Assembly (NCBI GenBank): GCA_016110215.1
Contig: JADWQD010000008.1
Span: forward strand, 1,116,001 to 1,180,000
Length of the DNA stretch: 64,000 nt
Reading direction: 5' to 3'
Origin: Capronia americana
Lineage: Eukaryota > Ascomycota > Eurotiomycetes > Chaetothyriales > Herpotrichiellaceae
The notes beneath the pieces were generated by a model. The model did not search any database, was not told where the DNA came from, and saw nothing but the letters and a program-made list of their open reading frames with translations. Positions 33,104 through 44,213 of the stretch are shown here, piece by piece. The position numbers were made by a program, and so were the translations under genes. Numbering within the stretch: position 1 is the stretch's first letter; each line of letters starts with the position of its first letter.

Positions 33104-34968
33104 CTTGTCGAGGAGCGACGCGGGTTTGGTGGAAAATTAGTTTTGGCAACGAAGGGAATTGTCTGGCCTGCAGATGCTTTGGACTGCAAAGATGAGCTGT
33201 GAATGGATTGTGAGTTGAGCTGAAGAACTGTTGAGAGTAACGACTGTATATGAGGATCTCAAGGAAGCAGTGGCCATGGTCGTGACCAGCCGCCGACACT
33301 ATATCACTTGTAAAGTGGACTGCCCTGCTTACCGAGGATAGGACCGTTGGCATTTGGACGGTGGACATTTGCAAGCAGGCGGTGTTGCTATCTTAGGCCG
33401 CAGCATTGGTAATTGGCTCGGTAGTCATGGTGGAGGCTCTTGACTGCCTGCTCGCTGCACGAGGCGGCAAGGGAGATTTGTCGGCTACGTTTCTGATCGA
33501 CAGAGGCTCGGCATGGGGAGGAGCATGGGTAAATTTAGACGGGACACCATGGGCAATTGGCGCGCGTGGAAGAGCTTGCCCTGCTTGCCCTGGGAATTTG
33601 GAGGCTCTTAGACACTCCGGGCTAGCCTGCGCCCTAAGAAGCCCTTGGAAGCAGGCTTTTGTCGGCTCGATGCTCGCCGGGTGGCTGCTGCTCGTCTGGA
33701 CGCCCTCGCTCGTTCTTCCTATCGGCTTCGATCAGGCCTCCTGCGGAAGTTGGCTGGTCGCTGTCTTGCCGCCCGCCAGCCACAGGTCAGCCAGTCAGAA
33801 GGTTGGCATGTCACTCCCGGCCCGCTTGCGCCATGACGTGCAGCTGGAAACGGGACGGACTGTTTGGAGTTGTCCAGGGTCCCCCTTCCCCAGTTTGTTC
33901 GTGTCCTGCACCCACTGCATTCTGGCCCAAGGTGCTTCCGCTTTGGTGAAAGTCGACCTGGTGGTCGTTTCATGATTTTCAGAAGCCGATGTCCAATCAA
34001 TCCAGGTCGGCGGCTATCTTGGATTGCCAGTCATATTCAGATCGCTAGAGAAGAAGACGCCGGATCTCCAAAGGCGCGTAAGGCGCGTACACAGCGCAGA
34101 CACGTACGCGGGACGTGGCCCACCGCGTCGCTGACTATGCCGAGAAGCATGTGGCATGTTACTACTATACATCAATGGCTACGTAAGCTAATTTTCTGTG
34201 GAGGATCGGTGAGGACTACGATGAGCGAGCCATACCCTAGAGAGGGCAAGACTTTGGCATGATCCGTCCCTTAGCTTGCCCCTGATAGGGTGCCTGATCG
34301 GTCCTTCAGCGCCAGTTAAGTTATATCCTTGCCCAATGTGGTTCTATCAAGCTGACTGCCGATGCCAGCAACGCGGCTTGGAGCAAGACTCCTTCACGTA
34401 TTGCGACTGTCGAACGTAAACCCATGGACCTATTTTCACAGACCAAGAATGAATGATACTCGGGGCACATTCTGGACCAAGCCCGTCCGGACAATGGGGG
34501 ACCCGAGTGGCCGAGTATTACGAACGCAGTCTACGGAGTATACTCCGTCAGCCACCCTGGCCACCTTACGGTCAGGTTATGCTTACTCCGCACTGCGAGG
34601 ACTAAGGCGACAATGAGGAAGCAGCACTCTCGGCTCCTCAAATTGCACGGCCAGAGCTGCGTACTGCATCAGGGATATGTCGCTTTGGAGTGCTCGAGAG
34701 ACAATTGCGTCCTTCCCGCAGCCTCCAGGACCCTGCGCAAGGATCGCAAATCCAGACTAGTGCTCACTGTGATCCAGGCGGATTTCTCAGCTGCCAGCTA
34801 CAACAATACACCCTGGCTTGGACGAGATATGGCCACGTGTACTCCGTACAAAATCCGCATGAATACACAGGTCAATCGGAAAAGGAACCGTCAAGGCGTC
34901 GACCACCTCCGACCTCGGTCGTTTATGCATTCAATCTGACGGGTACCGAAGCCTGACTATGGCGCATG
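33104..34968. other. Intergenic region, no firm gene
   Basis: About 1.9 kb upstream of the DUF3455 gene and downstream of the CASP gene. The frame 33406-33975 is open for 189 residues but its Trp/Cys/Gly-rich content and the competing frames argue for a non-coding GC-rich stretch. A perfect palindrome lies at 34533-34548. Confidence 0.5.
34533..34548. repeat. Perfect 16-bp palindrome containing TACTCCGT / ACGGAGTA
   Basis: ACGGAGTATACTCCGT reads the same on both strands. Its half word TACTCCGTA recurs at 34840-34848 and 52260-52268, and related forms occur near 6997 and 58528. It may be a protein-binding site or a dispersed intergenic motif. Confidence 0.8.
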
Positions 34969-37265
34969 CTATCCAAATCCTTCCTGCTTCCAATCTCCGG
35001 CCTGGGCATCAGGAACGGGACCAGTCCGAAGCCCTGCAGCGCCTACTGCAGCCGCGGCTTCGCCCAAGTGGACTGCACTTCGATCGATGTCCGCGCTCCC
35101 CATCCAGTAGAGCATGACAAAAACCAACATGTGCAAGGCGAGGCAGTACCCGGCAAAGAGGTTGCGCGAAAGCCTTGTGGCAAGAACCATTCTCGTCACC
35201 GAGAAAATGATTCTTTCTGGGAAACTCATGCGCTTGTACGCACGTGCAGTTTCTCGGCCACGGAAGGCGGCAAAAGGTGAGATGTTGGCTTCGTACTGCG
35301 ACTTCCACCGATTCGAAGCAGTGTCATCTGCATATGCCGCACTGTGAGCAGGCGCCCCGGAATATGATGAAGAGGAAGTGGCTGGACCACGGTTGTAGGC
35401 GGAGATGTAGCGAGTCTTTTCATAGAGGCTCAGGTTGTCCTTCTGCAAGGACGCAATCTCCTGCCGCAGCGATGTGACTGTCGCATAAGTCTTGGAGAGT
35501 TCTTCCTCAAGTTGCTGGTTTTTCTGTTTGAAACGATCCCTTTGGGCTTGAATCATGGGGAGAATACCTGAGCCACCGCCAGCAGCCTCTCCTACTCGAA
35601 GCGAGTCGAGGGTATTGGTCCGCCGCTGTGTATCGTAGCCTGAAATGATAGAGGATGTGGGCGATGCCCTTCCTCGCCGCAATGAGCCCGTCGGGTGCCG
35701 AGAGACATAAGTCCCTGCAACTGACATTCCAGAAGGAAGAGCATTCTCCGCCTCCTCTTGCACCCGCATCAAATCATTCTCCAGCGTCGAAGACAGTTTT
35801 TGAGATTTCTCGAGCTCGGCATTGGTGCGTGACAATTCCTCTTGCAGGTCTTCCAGCTGACGTTGCAGCTCTTGGTGTGATACGCGCAGCAATGTCAGGT
35901 CGTCGCTCAGCCTTTTATTTTTGGCGAGCAGAAGTTGTTCTAGTGATTGTTTTGCGCCAGACTCCGCAGAGCCGTTTGCAGGAGTTTCATCGCCATCTTC
36001 CTCGGCGCCCATAGATAATTCTATTGACCGAAGAGTGTCGACCTCGCGCTTCAGATCTTCGTAGTCAGACCATTTGCTCACCTTAGCGCGCAAGTCGTCG
36101 TTGTCTGCTGCTAGTTGAGATCGTTGCCTGTCAGCTTGACGGACTTTATTGTCCAACTCTCGCTTTTCCGCTTCCCTCTCGAATCTCGCTGATTCGATTT
36201 TCCGAAGTAGTGAAGAGTTCTCTGATCGGAGCCGTAGGAAGGCCGGATCGTCTTCGACGTTGTGAATTTGAGGCGATTGGGAAGTGGCATGGGCCAGGTC
36301 GATTCTCAGCTGCTCGTTCCTAGCCTCCATCTCCGCAAGACGAGCACTAGTCTTTTCAAGTTCGGAGCTCATCATTTCCAACTCAGCTGCGGCGGCTTTG
36401 GACGAATTAGATTCTGCAGAACCATCTTGAAGTCTCTGCGATACTTCGTAGTTGGCCTTCAACTCCTTGAGCAACCTGTCTTGATTCTCAACTTTCTCCT
36501 CCAGAGACCTTTCTTTCGCTGTCCAGTTGCTCTGCTTCTCTTCCAAAACTTTCTCCCATTTCGCTTCAATCTCCTGGACTTTTGTTCCTGTTCCGAACTC
36601 GGCATTTTTTCTTGCGTTGCTCTCGTCTTGTAGTCTGTGCTCTGTCTCTTCAAGCTGAGCAGTCAATTTGTTCACTCTGGACAACAACTGCTGGTTCTCG
36701 GCAGTGAGCTTAGGCACGGTATCTTCGGACGCAACGAGAGAATCGACGGATGCTTCGAGGAGAGGGAATGGATCTGGAGCTTCGGAAAGAGGCTGATATA
36801 GCTGAAGAAATGCAGAGGATGAGGTCTTGCCATGGCCGGTAATCAGATCAATGAATGTCTGATACGCTGCGGATCGTCAGGACGTCAAGTACCAGTCTGG
36901 CATGTATGAGACGTACATTTCAAGAGGGACTTGTACTCTGTCAACTTGGCCGCATCCTCTAGTTTGCGGAATTCTTTTGTCTTCTGAGCCAGTTCTTTCC
37001 TTTCGAGTAAAGCTTCCTTCTGCTGCGCAACCAACTCTGAGGCCGTTGCATCAAATTGCGGCATCAACGAGGAAAGATCAATGTCTGAGAGAAGTCAGTG
37101 AGAGGAACACACTACACCACCAATGAGCTTACTCCGCCATGCTGCTATCGCCTTCTGGAACTTGTTCTCTGCCGAACCCATAGCACCCTCCACGGCCGTC
37201 TCTCGTCGTGGCTCATCATTCTCCGTTGTCGAGGCCTGGGCCTCCGAAACCGCCAGAACGTCCAT
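34969..37265 (-). CDS. CASP/COY1-type Golgi golgin
   Basis: Exons 37265-37133, 37084-36917 and 36866-34969 on the minus strand (introns 48 and 50 nt, phases 1 and 1), about 732 residues. The joins give FQKAIAAWR-N-IDLSSLMP and YKSLLK-S-YQTFIDL. The N-terminal start and the ATG at 37265 fit the family; the upstream GTG in frame is not used. Most of the protein is a long coiled coil broken near residue 430 by a Ser/Gly-rich linker. The C-terminus has the conserved basic stretch RMSFPERIIFSVTRMVLATR and a single membrane anchor, NLFAGYCLALHMLVFVMLYW. CASP/COY1 proteins are tail-anchored golgins that tether vesicles in intra-Golgi retrograde traffic. It is divergent with the VPS3-like gene 354 bases away. 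Confidence 0.88.
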
Positions 37266-37619
37266 ACGGCAGGACACCCGACCGCTATTGATTCGACCTC
37301 GAGTGACTTTTGTCGTCCATCAGAAGCCAAGTGTTCTGGACGCTGCGAAGTTTGTGCGCAATCACCTTCAGACGCGTTCTATCTGCAACGGACGGCGAGC
37401 AAGACGTGGACGTGGCCTCCGTTAGTTTCGAGACAGCAGTTAAAGTCTAGTGATCCACCGTAGCAAACGCCCTACGTTGTTGAATCCTCCGCTTCCGTCT
37501 GATCAAGGCTGCCTACCAAGCTCGTTCTTGCAAGCAAATGCTCCTTATCCTGAGCTCTCACAACTGCTCATAGGGATGGCTAGTCGTCTCAACTAAGCCT
37601 AGAGAGCTCGGGGCCGGCA
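37266..37619. promoter_or_regulatory. Shared divergent promoter region of CASP and VPS3-like genes
   Basis: 354 bases separate two divergent starts (37265 minus, 37620 plus), so both promoters must lie here or overlap the transcripts. No TATA box or known operator was recognised. Co-regulation of two membrane-traffic genes is an inference from the arrangement. Confidence 0.5.
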
Positions 37620-40600
37620 ATGGAAGCAGAAGACTTCCGAGACAAGCGGCCGGTGAAGCGACAGAGGCTCTCTCCGCCGGAGCCTGGCCCGTACGTCCTT
37701 CGTCCTGTGTTGGAGGATATACCCTTGACGACCGAGGACGGGAACAACCAGGTGTCAATTACTTGTGTAGAGTATTGGAGTAGGTAAGGACGTCATCGAG
37801 GCACCGAGACATCCCGCTTACCCGCTATAGATAACAATCTATATATTGGCACCTCGGCCGCTGAGATTCTGCACCTCGTCTCGATACCTCCAGAGCCAGG
37901 AGACGACAATGCGTCTCCGACCTTCATTCTAGCCTCCCGACTCCAGCCCAGTGGCCATGCTTCCTCGGCCAGCTCTCAAAATGCTCCCGGCATCCAACAA
38001 ATCCTCGTCCTGCCTGGTCCGTTGAAAGCATGCGTTTTATGCAATGGTGTCGTCTCGTTCTACTCTCTGCCCGAATTCAGCCCGGCTTTTCCTAATAGGG
38101 AGCCAACTGGTGTCCAGTGGATTGGTGGCATCGATGAAAATGAGGACAAGGACAATCCGGAGGGGCCGGTGGTCATGATTGCGAACGCCAAACGGATCAT
38201 GTTGGTCAGAGTGGGTGAGAGGCTCCGACCCGTCAGAAACAACATCGAATACCCGGGATGCCTTAGATCCAGCAGAAGAGAGACGATTGCCTGCGTGGCC
38301 GACGATACAGGCTATGCTTTGTTGGAAGTAGAACACCAGCAAAAGATACCCTTGTTCCCAATATCGTCGCAACCTGCAGAAGATGACCCCGTTCCGGACA
38401 GTGGAGGTAGGTCTCCTGCACGATCTCCTCCTCCTGTAGACGCTACGAGTCATGGTAGGAGTACCAGCATGGGGAATCTCGTCAGCCCCACAAGGGACGG
38501 TTCCCAAGCCCGCCACCAGGAGTCAACCCATCTCACGCCACCTGATACGGCTGCAGCTGTTGACGGCTTGATAACACCACCAATCACTTCTGGAGCTAAC
38601 GATGGGACTGTACGTCCGAAGGCTCGTCCACGGGCATCAACAGATGCCCTCCCGACAAGGTCAGCAGCCACCACCGACAACAGGCAAGTCAAGAAGCGAT
38701 TGAGGCCGCACATTCTTTCGCCTTTCCCGACCGAGTTCATGCTTACCACCGGTACAAATGAGTCCGAGCCAGGTGTCGGTTTGTTTGTCAATCTCGACGG
38801 GGATGTCGTTCGAGGCACCATTGACTTCGAGTGCTACCCGGAAGATCTGATTATCGACAATTTCAGTGTTCCAGATTATGGGGGTGCTCCGTACTCGGAG
38901 GATGAAGGTAAGATCATCTGTGCGCTTCTACGACGGACCCACGAGGGTGTGACAGAGAGAGTATTGGAGATGCAACACGTTGAGAACGCTTCCGAGTTGA
39001 CTCATCCTCGCACACTGATCACGCTCCCCCCAAGCCAGCTGGACAACGCTCGCGCAGGCCTGCGCCACACGCTCAGCACCCATCACCATTTTTTCAAGGT
39101 TCCTGGAGAGCTTCTGCAGCTTGTACCTTTACCTCTAGGTACCCTGACTCATCTACAAAGCGTTAACCGCGAAAGCGACCCGAGGACGCAGTCCGCGGTG
39201 GAGCAAGTGGAACAGGAGCGTGCCTTGTTTGATAGTCAGTCTTTGACCACGCCATTCGAACCTTCTATGGAGCTTGTAAACAAACGGGCCGCCGAAGAGA
39301 AATCACTTGCTGGTCGCTTCGGGAGAGCCTTCACGAGAAATGTCGTGTGGCACGGTCAGCAGCTTCTGATGGTTCTGCCAAATCCACTGATCTCACAACT
39401 GGAACACCGGCTTAAGCAGCATTTGGTGGATGACAAGCCCGCCGGCGTCAAGCCTGGCCATATTTTTGGTTTCTTGGCCGGTATACACGGTCGTGAACCA
39501 AAGGACGAAACGGAATTCCTCACGCTCAACTATGTCAGGCAGAAAGCCAGCTTGATTCTATTTCTGCATCTACAGGCACGGGTTTCAGTTTCCTCAGACC
39601 TTGAAGACCTGCTTCGAGCCGTCGAAAACACGCTGCATGACGGAGGTCTGGATCCACGAATTGTGCTGCTTCTGTCCCCACCGCTCTCCTCAGAGGTCCT
39701 TTACGGACCTGAAGGTATGTGGCTTCACCAGGGCATGGCTGATTTGCTGCATGGCTATCAATCGCCAATTTCAGGCTTCGAGGACGCTCCAATCCCGTTC
39801 TGGATGACAATGAGGCACTTTCTCATGCTTTGGCAAGAAAAACGAGGCTATGGTAGCATTACAGATGACAAGTATGTCTTCAACTCTGTCGATGCCGCGC
39901 TACTTCACGTCTTACTGTACCTGGACCAATCCCTACCTGCGGATAGTCCCGCACAGAAGTCAGTCAGAGCCAAGCTTAACAACGCTGTCGACCATTGGAA
40001 GGGCGATTTCGATCGCGCGGCGTCGCTACTGGAACGATATAATCGCCTCTATGTTTTAAGTCGCCTGTACCAGAGTAGAAAACAGGCTCGCGAAGTGTTA
40101 ACGACATGGAGACGGATCATTGACGGGGAGAAGGATATGGACTACAGCTCAAATATCGGATACGTGGAAGCGCAGTTGCGTCGCTACCTGACTATCATTC
40201 GTGATGTCGACCTCGTGCAGGACTATGCCTTGTGGCTGGCACAGCGTAACCCAGAGCTGGCCGTACAGATCTTCACGGACGACACTGCTCGCGTCAGATT
40301 CAGCCCCCAGGAAGTGGTCAAACTACTCAAAGAACATGCTCCCGGTGCTGTCCAGCAGTATTTGGAGCATCTCGTCTTTGGCAAGCATCTCGACCAGTAC
40401 GCGGATGACCTGATTGGCTACTACCTCGACTCGGTGCTAACAGTGCTCGAGAAATCCGAGGCCGCCCGGGGGTCCCTCGAAGAAAGCTATTCGACCTATC
40501 GAGCTCTTGAATCCCCCAAACCGACTTACCTTGATTTTATCCATCAGAATGCTCCACCCGAGCCATGGTGGCAATCTCGACTGCGTCTCCTCCAACTCCT

Positions 40601-41225
40601 CGGAAGTGGCGCGTACGCAGCCGGTGGCACAACAGCCGCGGGCAAAGACCTGACTTATTCGGTCGACATGGTCCTTGAACGCTTGGCTCCCTTCTCAACG
40701 TACCTCGTTTCTGAGTCCATCATCCTCGATGCGCGTCAAGGTCGTCACAAAGAAGCCCTTCGTCTTCTCACGCACGGGCTAGGCGACTACGATACAGCCA
40801 TGCGATACTGTTACTTCGGCGGCCCATCATCCTCTTCATCCTATCCCGTCGACCCTTCCACACTTCCTTCTCGTGTCGCTCAAACCGAACTCTTCAACTT
40901 TCTTTTCCACGAATTCCTCTCCATCGAAGATGTCGAAGATCGTCTCGAGCGCACCTCCCACCTGTTAGGAAAGTTTGCGGTCTTCTTCGACCCCTTAGCT
41001 ATCATCCGAGAAATCCCTGATGACTGGTCAGTGGAAATGCTAAGTGAATTCCTGCTGAGAAGTTTCCGAGCTGCCACTACTGAGAGAAATCAAGCTTTGG
41101 TCATGAGGGCGTTAAGCGCGGCACAGAATCTGATCGGCCAGGTGGAGTTTATTGAAATCACAGAGAAGATTGGCGCCAAGATCGTGCTAGACGGACAAGA
41201 GCATGGTGAGGAGCTGGTGAAATAG
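37620..41225 (+). CDS. VPS3/TGFBRAP1-like CORVET subunit (CNH, clathrin-repeat, Vps39 domains)
   Basis: Exons 37620-37779 and 37831-41225; the 51-nt intron (GTAGGT to TATAG) is phase 1. About 1184 residues. The join gives ITCVEYWNNNLYIGTSAAEI, the typical beta-strand start of the CNH domain. Residues ~40-390 are the N-terminal propeller (with YALLEVEHQQKIPLFPIS) interrupted by a Ser/Thr/Pro-rich loop of about 100 residues. The middle and C-terminal parts are helical: the Vps39_1-like stretch DFDRAASLLERYNRLYVLSR and the Vps39_2-like end TELFNFLFHEFLSIEDVEDR. Proteins of this build are Vps39/Vam6 (HOPS) or Vps3/TGFBRAP1 (CORVET); the N-terminal motif favours Vps3. CORVET tethers early endosomes under Rab control. 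A Rab4-like gene follows 384 bases downstream. Confidence 0.82.
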
Positions 41226-41609
41226 AACAGGATGTGCCATTGCACTGGCGCTCATTCTCTCCAGAGAGTCTGAAATTGTTGATAGTGTGGGCCAACAAAG
41301 CGGCCTGTCCAAAAGCTCACTTAATGTTCACGAGCCTGCGACAAGTCCGCTGAAAAGTAAATCCGGCCTAAGGAGCCTTAATAGGCGCCACTCTTAAGCG
41401 GCACAAGCCCCCGGAAGCCAGCCAGGTGCCGCCGCGTCATTCGGCACAATCCAAGCCGGCAGATGCAATTTGTACCCACTTCACATCTTATCTCGCTGCT
41501 CATTTCGCGCTCCGCCGGTTCCAACACATCCCGCATCCATGGAATCGCGAGAACACAAGACAACGGCACATCCGGCCAGACGGCTTCCCACTCGAGCACC
41601 TTCGCCAAC
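41226..41609. other. Spacer between VPS3-like and Rab4-like genes
   Basis: 384 bases on the same strand side, expected to hold a terminator and the Rab gene promoter. A stretch near 41366-41401 contains the partially self-complementary GGCCTAAGGAGCCTTAATAG. No gene is seen. Confidence 0.5.
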
Positions 41610-42808
41610 ATGGCTCGCCCGCGTCGCACCTCTGCGGCATCAGACCTCAGCTCGGTGCCGGATCAGCACCAGGTAGGTGCCAGGCGCCCCACGCTCCCAT
41701 CATCACTCCACAATCTACTATACCAGCGGCCAGGGACTAACGTGGACATGTATGAGCGCTCTAGGAGCTAGGCAGCATGTACGACTACCTCGCCAAGGTT
41801 GTGCTCCTGGGCCCCTCTGGCACCGGCAAATCGTGCCTCCTGCACCGCTTCATCAACCAGGAGTGGCGGGTCCTCTCCTCGCAGACCATCGGCGTAGAAT
41901 TCTCCTCCAAAATCGTCAAGGTCGGGGGCTCGGCGGGCCAGCGCGCCAAGAGAATCAAGCTACAGTTGTGGGATACCGCGGGGACGGAGCGTTTTCGAAG
42001 CGTCAGTCGGAGTTATTACCGGGGCGCTGCCGGCGCGGTGCTCGTCTACGATGTAGCCAGCCTGGCGAGCTTCCAGGCCTTGCCGACGTTTCTGAGCGAT
42101 GCCCGCGCGCTGGCGAGTCCGCAGCTGACGGTTGTGTTGGCGGGGAATAAAGCCGATTTGGCGGATGGGGGATCGCAGCCTGCGCAGAGCGGTGGAAGGA
42201 CGCAGGGGGTTCACATGAACGGCAGGGCGCATGCCCAGAGGACACAACGAGAGCGGGACGATGACTCTTCTGCCGGATGGACGACACCCGCGGCATCGAG
42301 CGCCTCGAGTCGGAGATCTTACTTCCCTTACGATTCGGGAGGAGGGGGAGGAGACTCGCTCAAATCATCGACCTCGACCTCTGCCGCGACTGCAACCACG
42401 CGCTCACGGGGCGATAGCATCAATTTGCTGGCCTCCCAGAAATGGACCGCCACGGTGTCCGCCGACGGCCGCGAAGTCACCTCGCACGCCGCGTCCGTGT
42501 GGGCAAGTAAAGCCCACATTCCCTACACGACCGAAGTGTCTGCGCTGACGGGCGAGAACGTCGACACCCTATTCTACCGACTCGCGGCCATGATTCTCAC
42601 GAAGATCGAGCTTGGAGAGATCGATCCCGACGACCCGAGCAGCGGGATTCAGTACGGCGACGGCGGGGATGTGGAGAGCGTGACGACCGATGGAGGAACG
42701 GTCAGGAGGAGAAAGGGCGGGACCGTGAGGAGAGGGGTATTGCCCAACTTGGGGGAGTGGGAGGATGTTTTCCGCCGGCCTGCCTCGAGAGGCGGGCGGT
42801 GTTGTTGA
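41610..42808 (+). CDS. Rab4-type small GTPase with Ser-rich insertion
   Basis: Exons 41610-41672 (21 codons) and 41768-42808; the 95-nt intron begins GTAGGT and ends AGGAG, the only acceptor in phase, joining SSVPDQHQ to LGSMYDYLAK. About 367 residues. G-motifs: GPSGTGKS (36-43), TIGVEF as effector loop, WDTAGTERF (89-97), GNKADL, and SALTG. The end TKIELGEIDPDDPSSGIQYG matches Rab4, and the terminal CC is the prenylation site. Two oddities: Thr94 stands where Ras-like proteins carry the catalytic Gln61, and about 90 Ser/Gly/Thr-rich residues are inserted between NKADL and the last beta strand. Rab4 works in fast recycling from early endosomes. The upstream in-frame ATG at 41777 alone would give a shorter N-terminus. 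Confidence 0.88.
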
Positions 42809-43190
42809 GAATTGCGCGAGAGAAGATCCAGGTGTTTCCTTTTCGCTTCGCGCTTTCAAGCGATCTCGTGTCCCCTTATCATTTTGTTTGCCACTGGACT
42901 GCAACGTGGGTTTGGTCTCTTTCCTTGGGAAGCGCAGCGGAGCGGGCGTTGTAGAGGAAATGAGCGGTTCAGCAAACGGGCGAACTAACTCTATGTACGG
43001 GGTTTGGGCGCCGTTGTGGGTGCGGGCACCGTGCACGGAAGAATGTCCTTTTGGAGGTCTGTGTTGCTAGAGGCACGGCGAGCTCATCGGCATAGGCTGA
43101 TTTCGCAGTCAGGCGCGGCGGCGTCATCCTCCGTCTGACAGAATTTAGAATTAATGTCTAATCGAGCGAAGACTGTTTCCCTTCCTTCTT
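42809..43190. other. Convergent spacer downstream of Rab4-like and oxygenase genes
   Basis: 382 bases between two convergent stops. It should hold both terminators. No gene or repeat was recognised. Confidence 0.5.
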
Positions 43191-44213
43191 TCATACAGCG
43201 GCAGTCTGCCTGTTCATGCTTGCCGTCACATTCGCCCTCTCGGCTTGTTTCTCGGCAGACTGGAACGCCGAGCCGTAGATGTTGCGCATGATGGTAGTGC
43301 TCAGTTCACGCACCGTCATGCCCGGTCTCAGCTCCACCCCGTTCGTGAAATACTTGTCCGACTCGCCCTGGCCGAAAATCGGCTGCAATACCGTGTCTGG
43401 ACTCGCCTTGCCAAAGTAGGCCATCGTCTGCCTCTCCTGGTTGTGCGACAGGGTGTCGAACGTGACGCGATGGAGCGTGGCTTTCAACCGCCCGGACGAC
43501 CAGAACGAGAGCGCATCGCCCAGGTTCACTAGTATACAGTCCTGGATGTGGGGGGCACGGACCCAGCGGCCTGAAGGGGAGAGGACCTCGAGCCCCGCAG
43601 ACCGTTGGAACAGGAGCGTCACGCTGCCGGAGTCGGTGTGTTCGGCCATCCTGGACCCGAGGCCTTCGAACGCCGGCATCTCCGGGCGCGCAGGGTAGAG
43701 GATCATGCGGAGCGAGTTGTCTTGGCTGGCGGTCTCTTCGTGCGCGGTGGCGAAGAAGTCCCGGTCCGGGAGATCGAGGGCCAAGGCGAAGCATTCGAGC
43801 AGTTTGATGATCAGGGCGTGGCATTGGTGCTTGAATGCCTCCACTCTACGCGTGTGGTCGTGCCAGAAGGGCGGGAGCATGGCCGTGTTGTCGTCGAGAG
43901 TGCTGGGGGGCCCGCCGAACCACATCGACATCTTGTCGTCTTTACCTCTGTCTTGGAAACTCCCCACGTAGCCGATCGTCTGGGACGTGATCGGGTACGG
44001 GGCTTTCTGCTCCTCCGGGAGCGCGAAGAACTCTTTCCCTAGTGAAAACAACTCGTCTATGTGGGAGGGCGGGATGGGATGTCCCTTAAGCAGGAGGAAG
44101 CCCCATTGCTGGCAGGCCGAGGTGATTTCCTGGGCGAGTTGTAGTTGGGACTGGGGGTCGTCGATGTGCGATATGTCGACTATTGGGAAAGATGTGCTGC
44201 TTGCGTCTTCCAT
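43191..44213 (-). CDS. 2-oxoglutarate/Fe(II)-dependent dioxygenase (isopenicillin-N-synthase-like fold)
   Basis: A single exon of 340 residues from the ATG at 44213. The N-terminal non-haem dioxygenase domain is seen as FPIVDISHID and WGFLLLKGHPIP, and the Fe(II)-2OG domain carries the iron ligands His192 and Asp194 in MAEHTDSGSVTLLFQ and His248 in KATLHRVTFD, with the 2-oxoglutarate-binding Arg a few residues later in HNQERQTMAYF. All key residues are present, so the enzyme should be active. The family hydroxylates, desaturates or closes rings in small molecules and is common in fungal secondary metabolism and in flavonoid or gibberellin-type oxidation; the substrate here is not readable. 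It ends in a Golgi-unrelated soluble tail; no targeting signal is seen. It stands alone, not in an obvious biosynthetic cluster. Confidence 0.9.
   Translation of the reverse strand: MEDASSTSFPIVDISHIDDPQSQLQLAQEITSACQQWGFLLLKGHPIPPSHIDELFSLGKEFFALPEEQKAPYPITSQTIGYVGSFQDRGKDDKMSMWFGGPPSTLDDNTAMLPPFWHDHTRRVEAFKHQCHALIIKLLECFALALDLPDRDFFATAHEETASQDNSLRMILYPARPEMPAFEGLGSRMAEHTDSGSVTLLFQRSAGLEVLSPSGRWVRAPHIQDCILVNLGDALSFWSSGRLKATLHRVTFDTLSHNQERQTMAYFGKASPDTVLQPIFGQGESDKYFTNGVELRPGMTVRELSTTIMRNIYGSAFQSAEKQAERANVTASMNRQTAAV

Noticed and set aside
33406..33975. 189-codon plus-strand frame
   Set aside because: Rich in Trp, Cys and Gly without domain structure, and rival frames cover the same bases.
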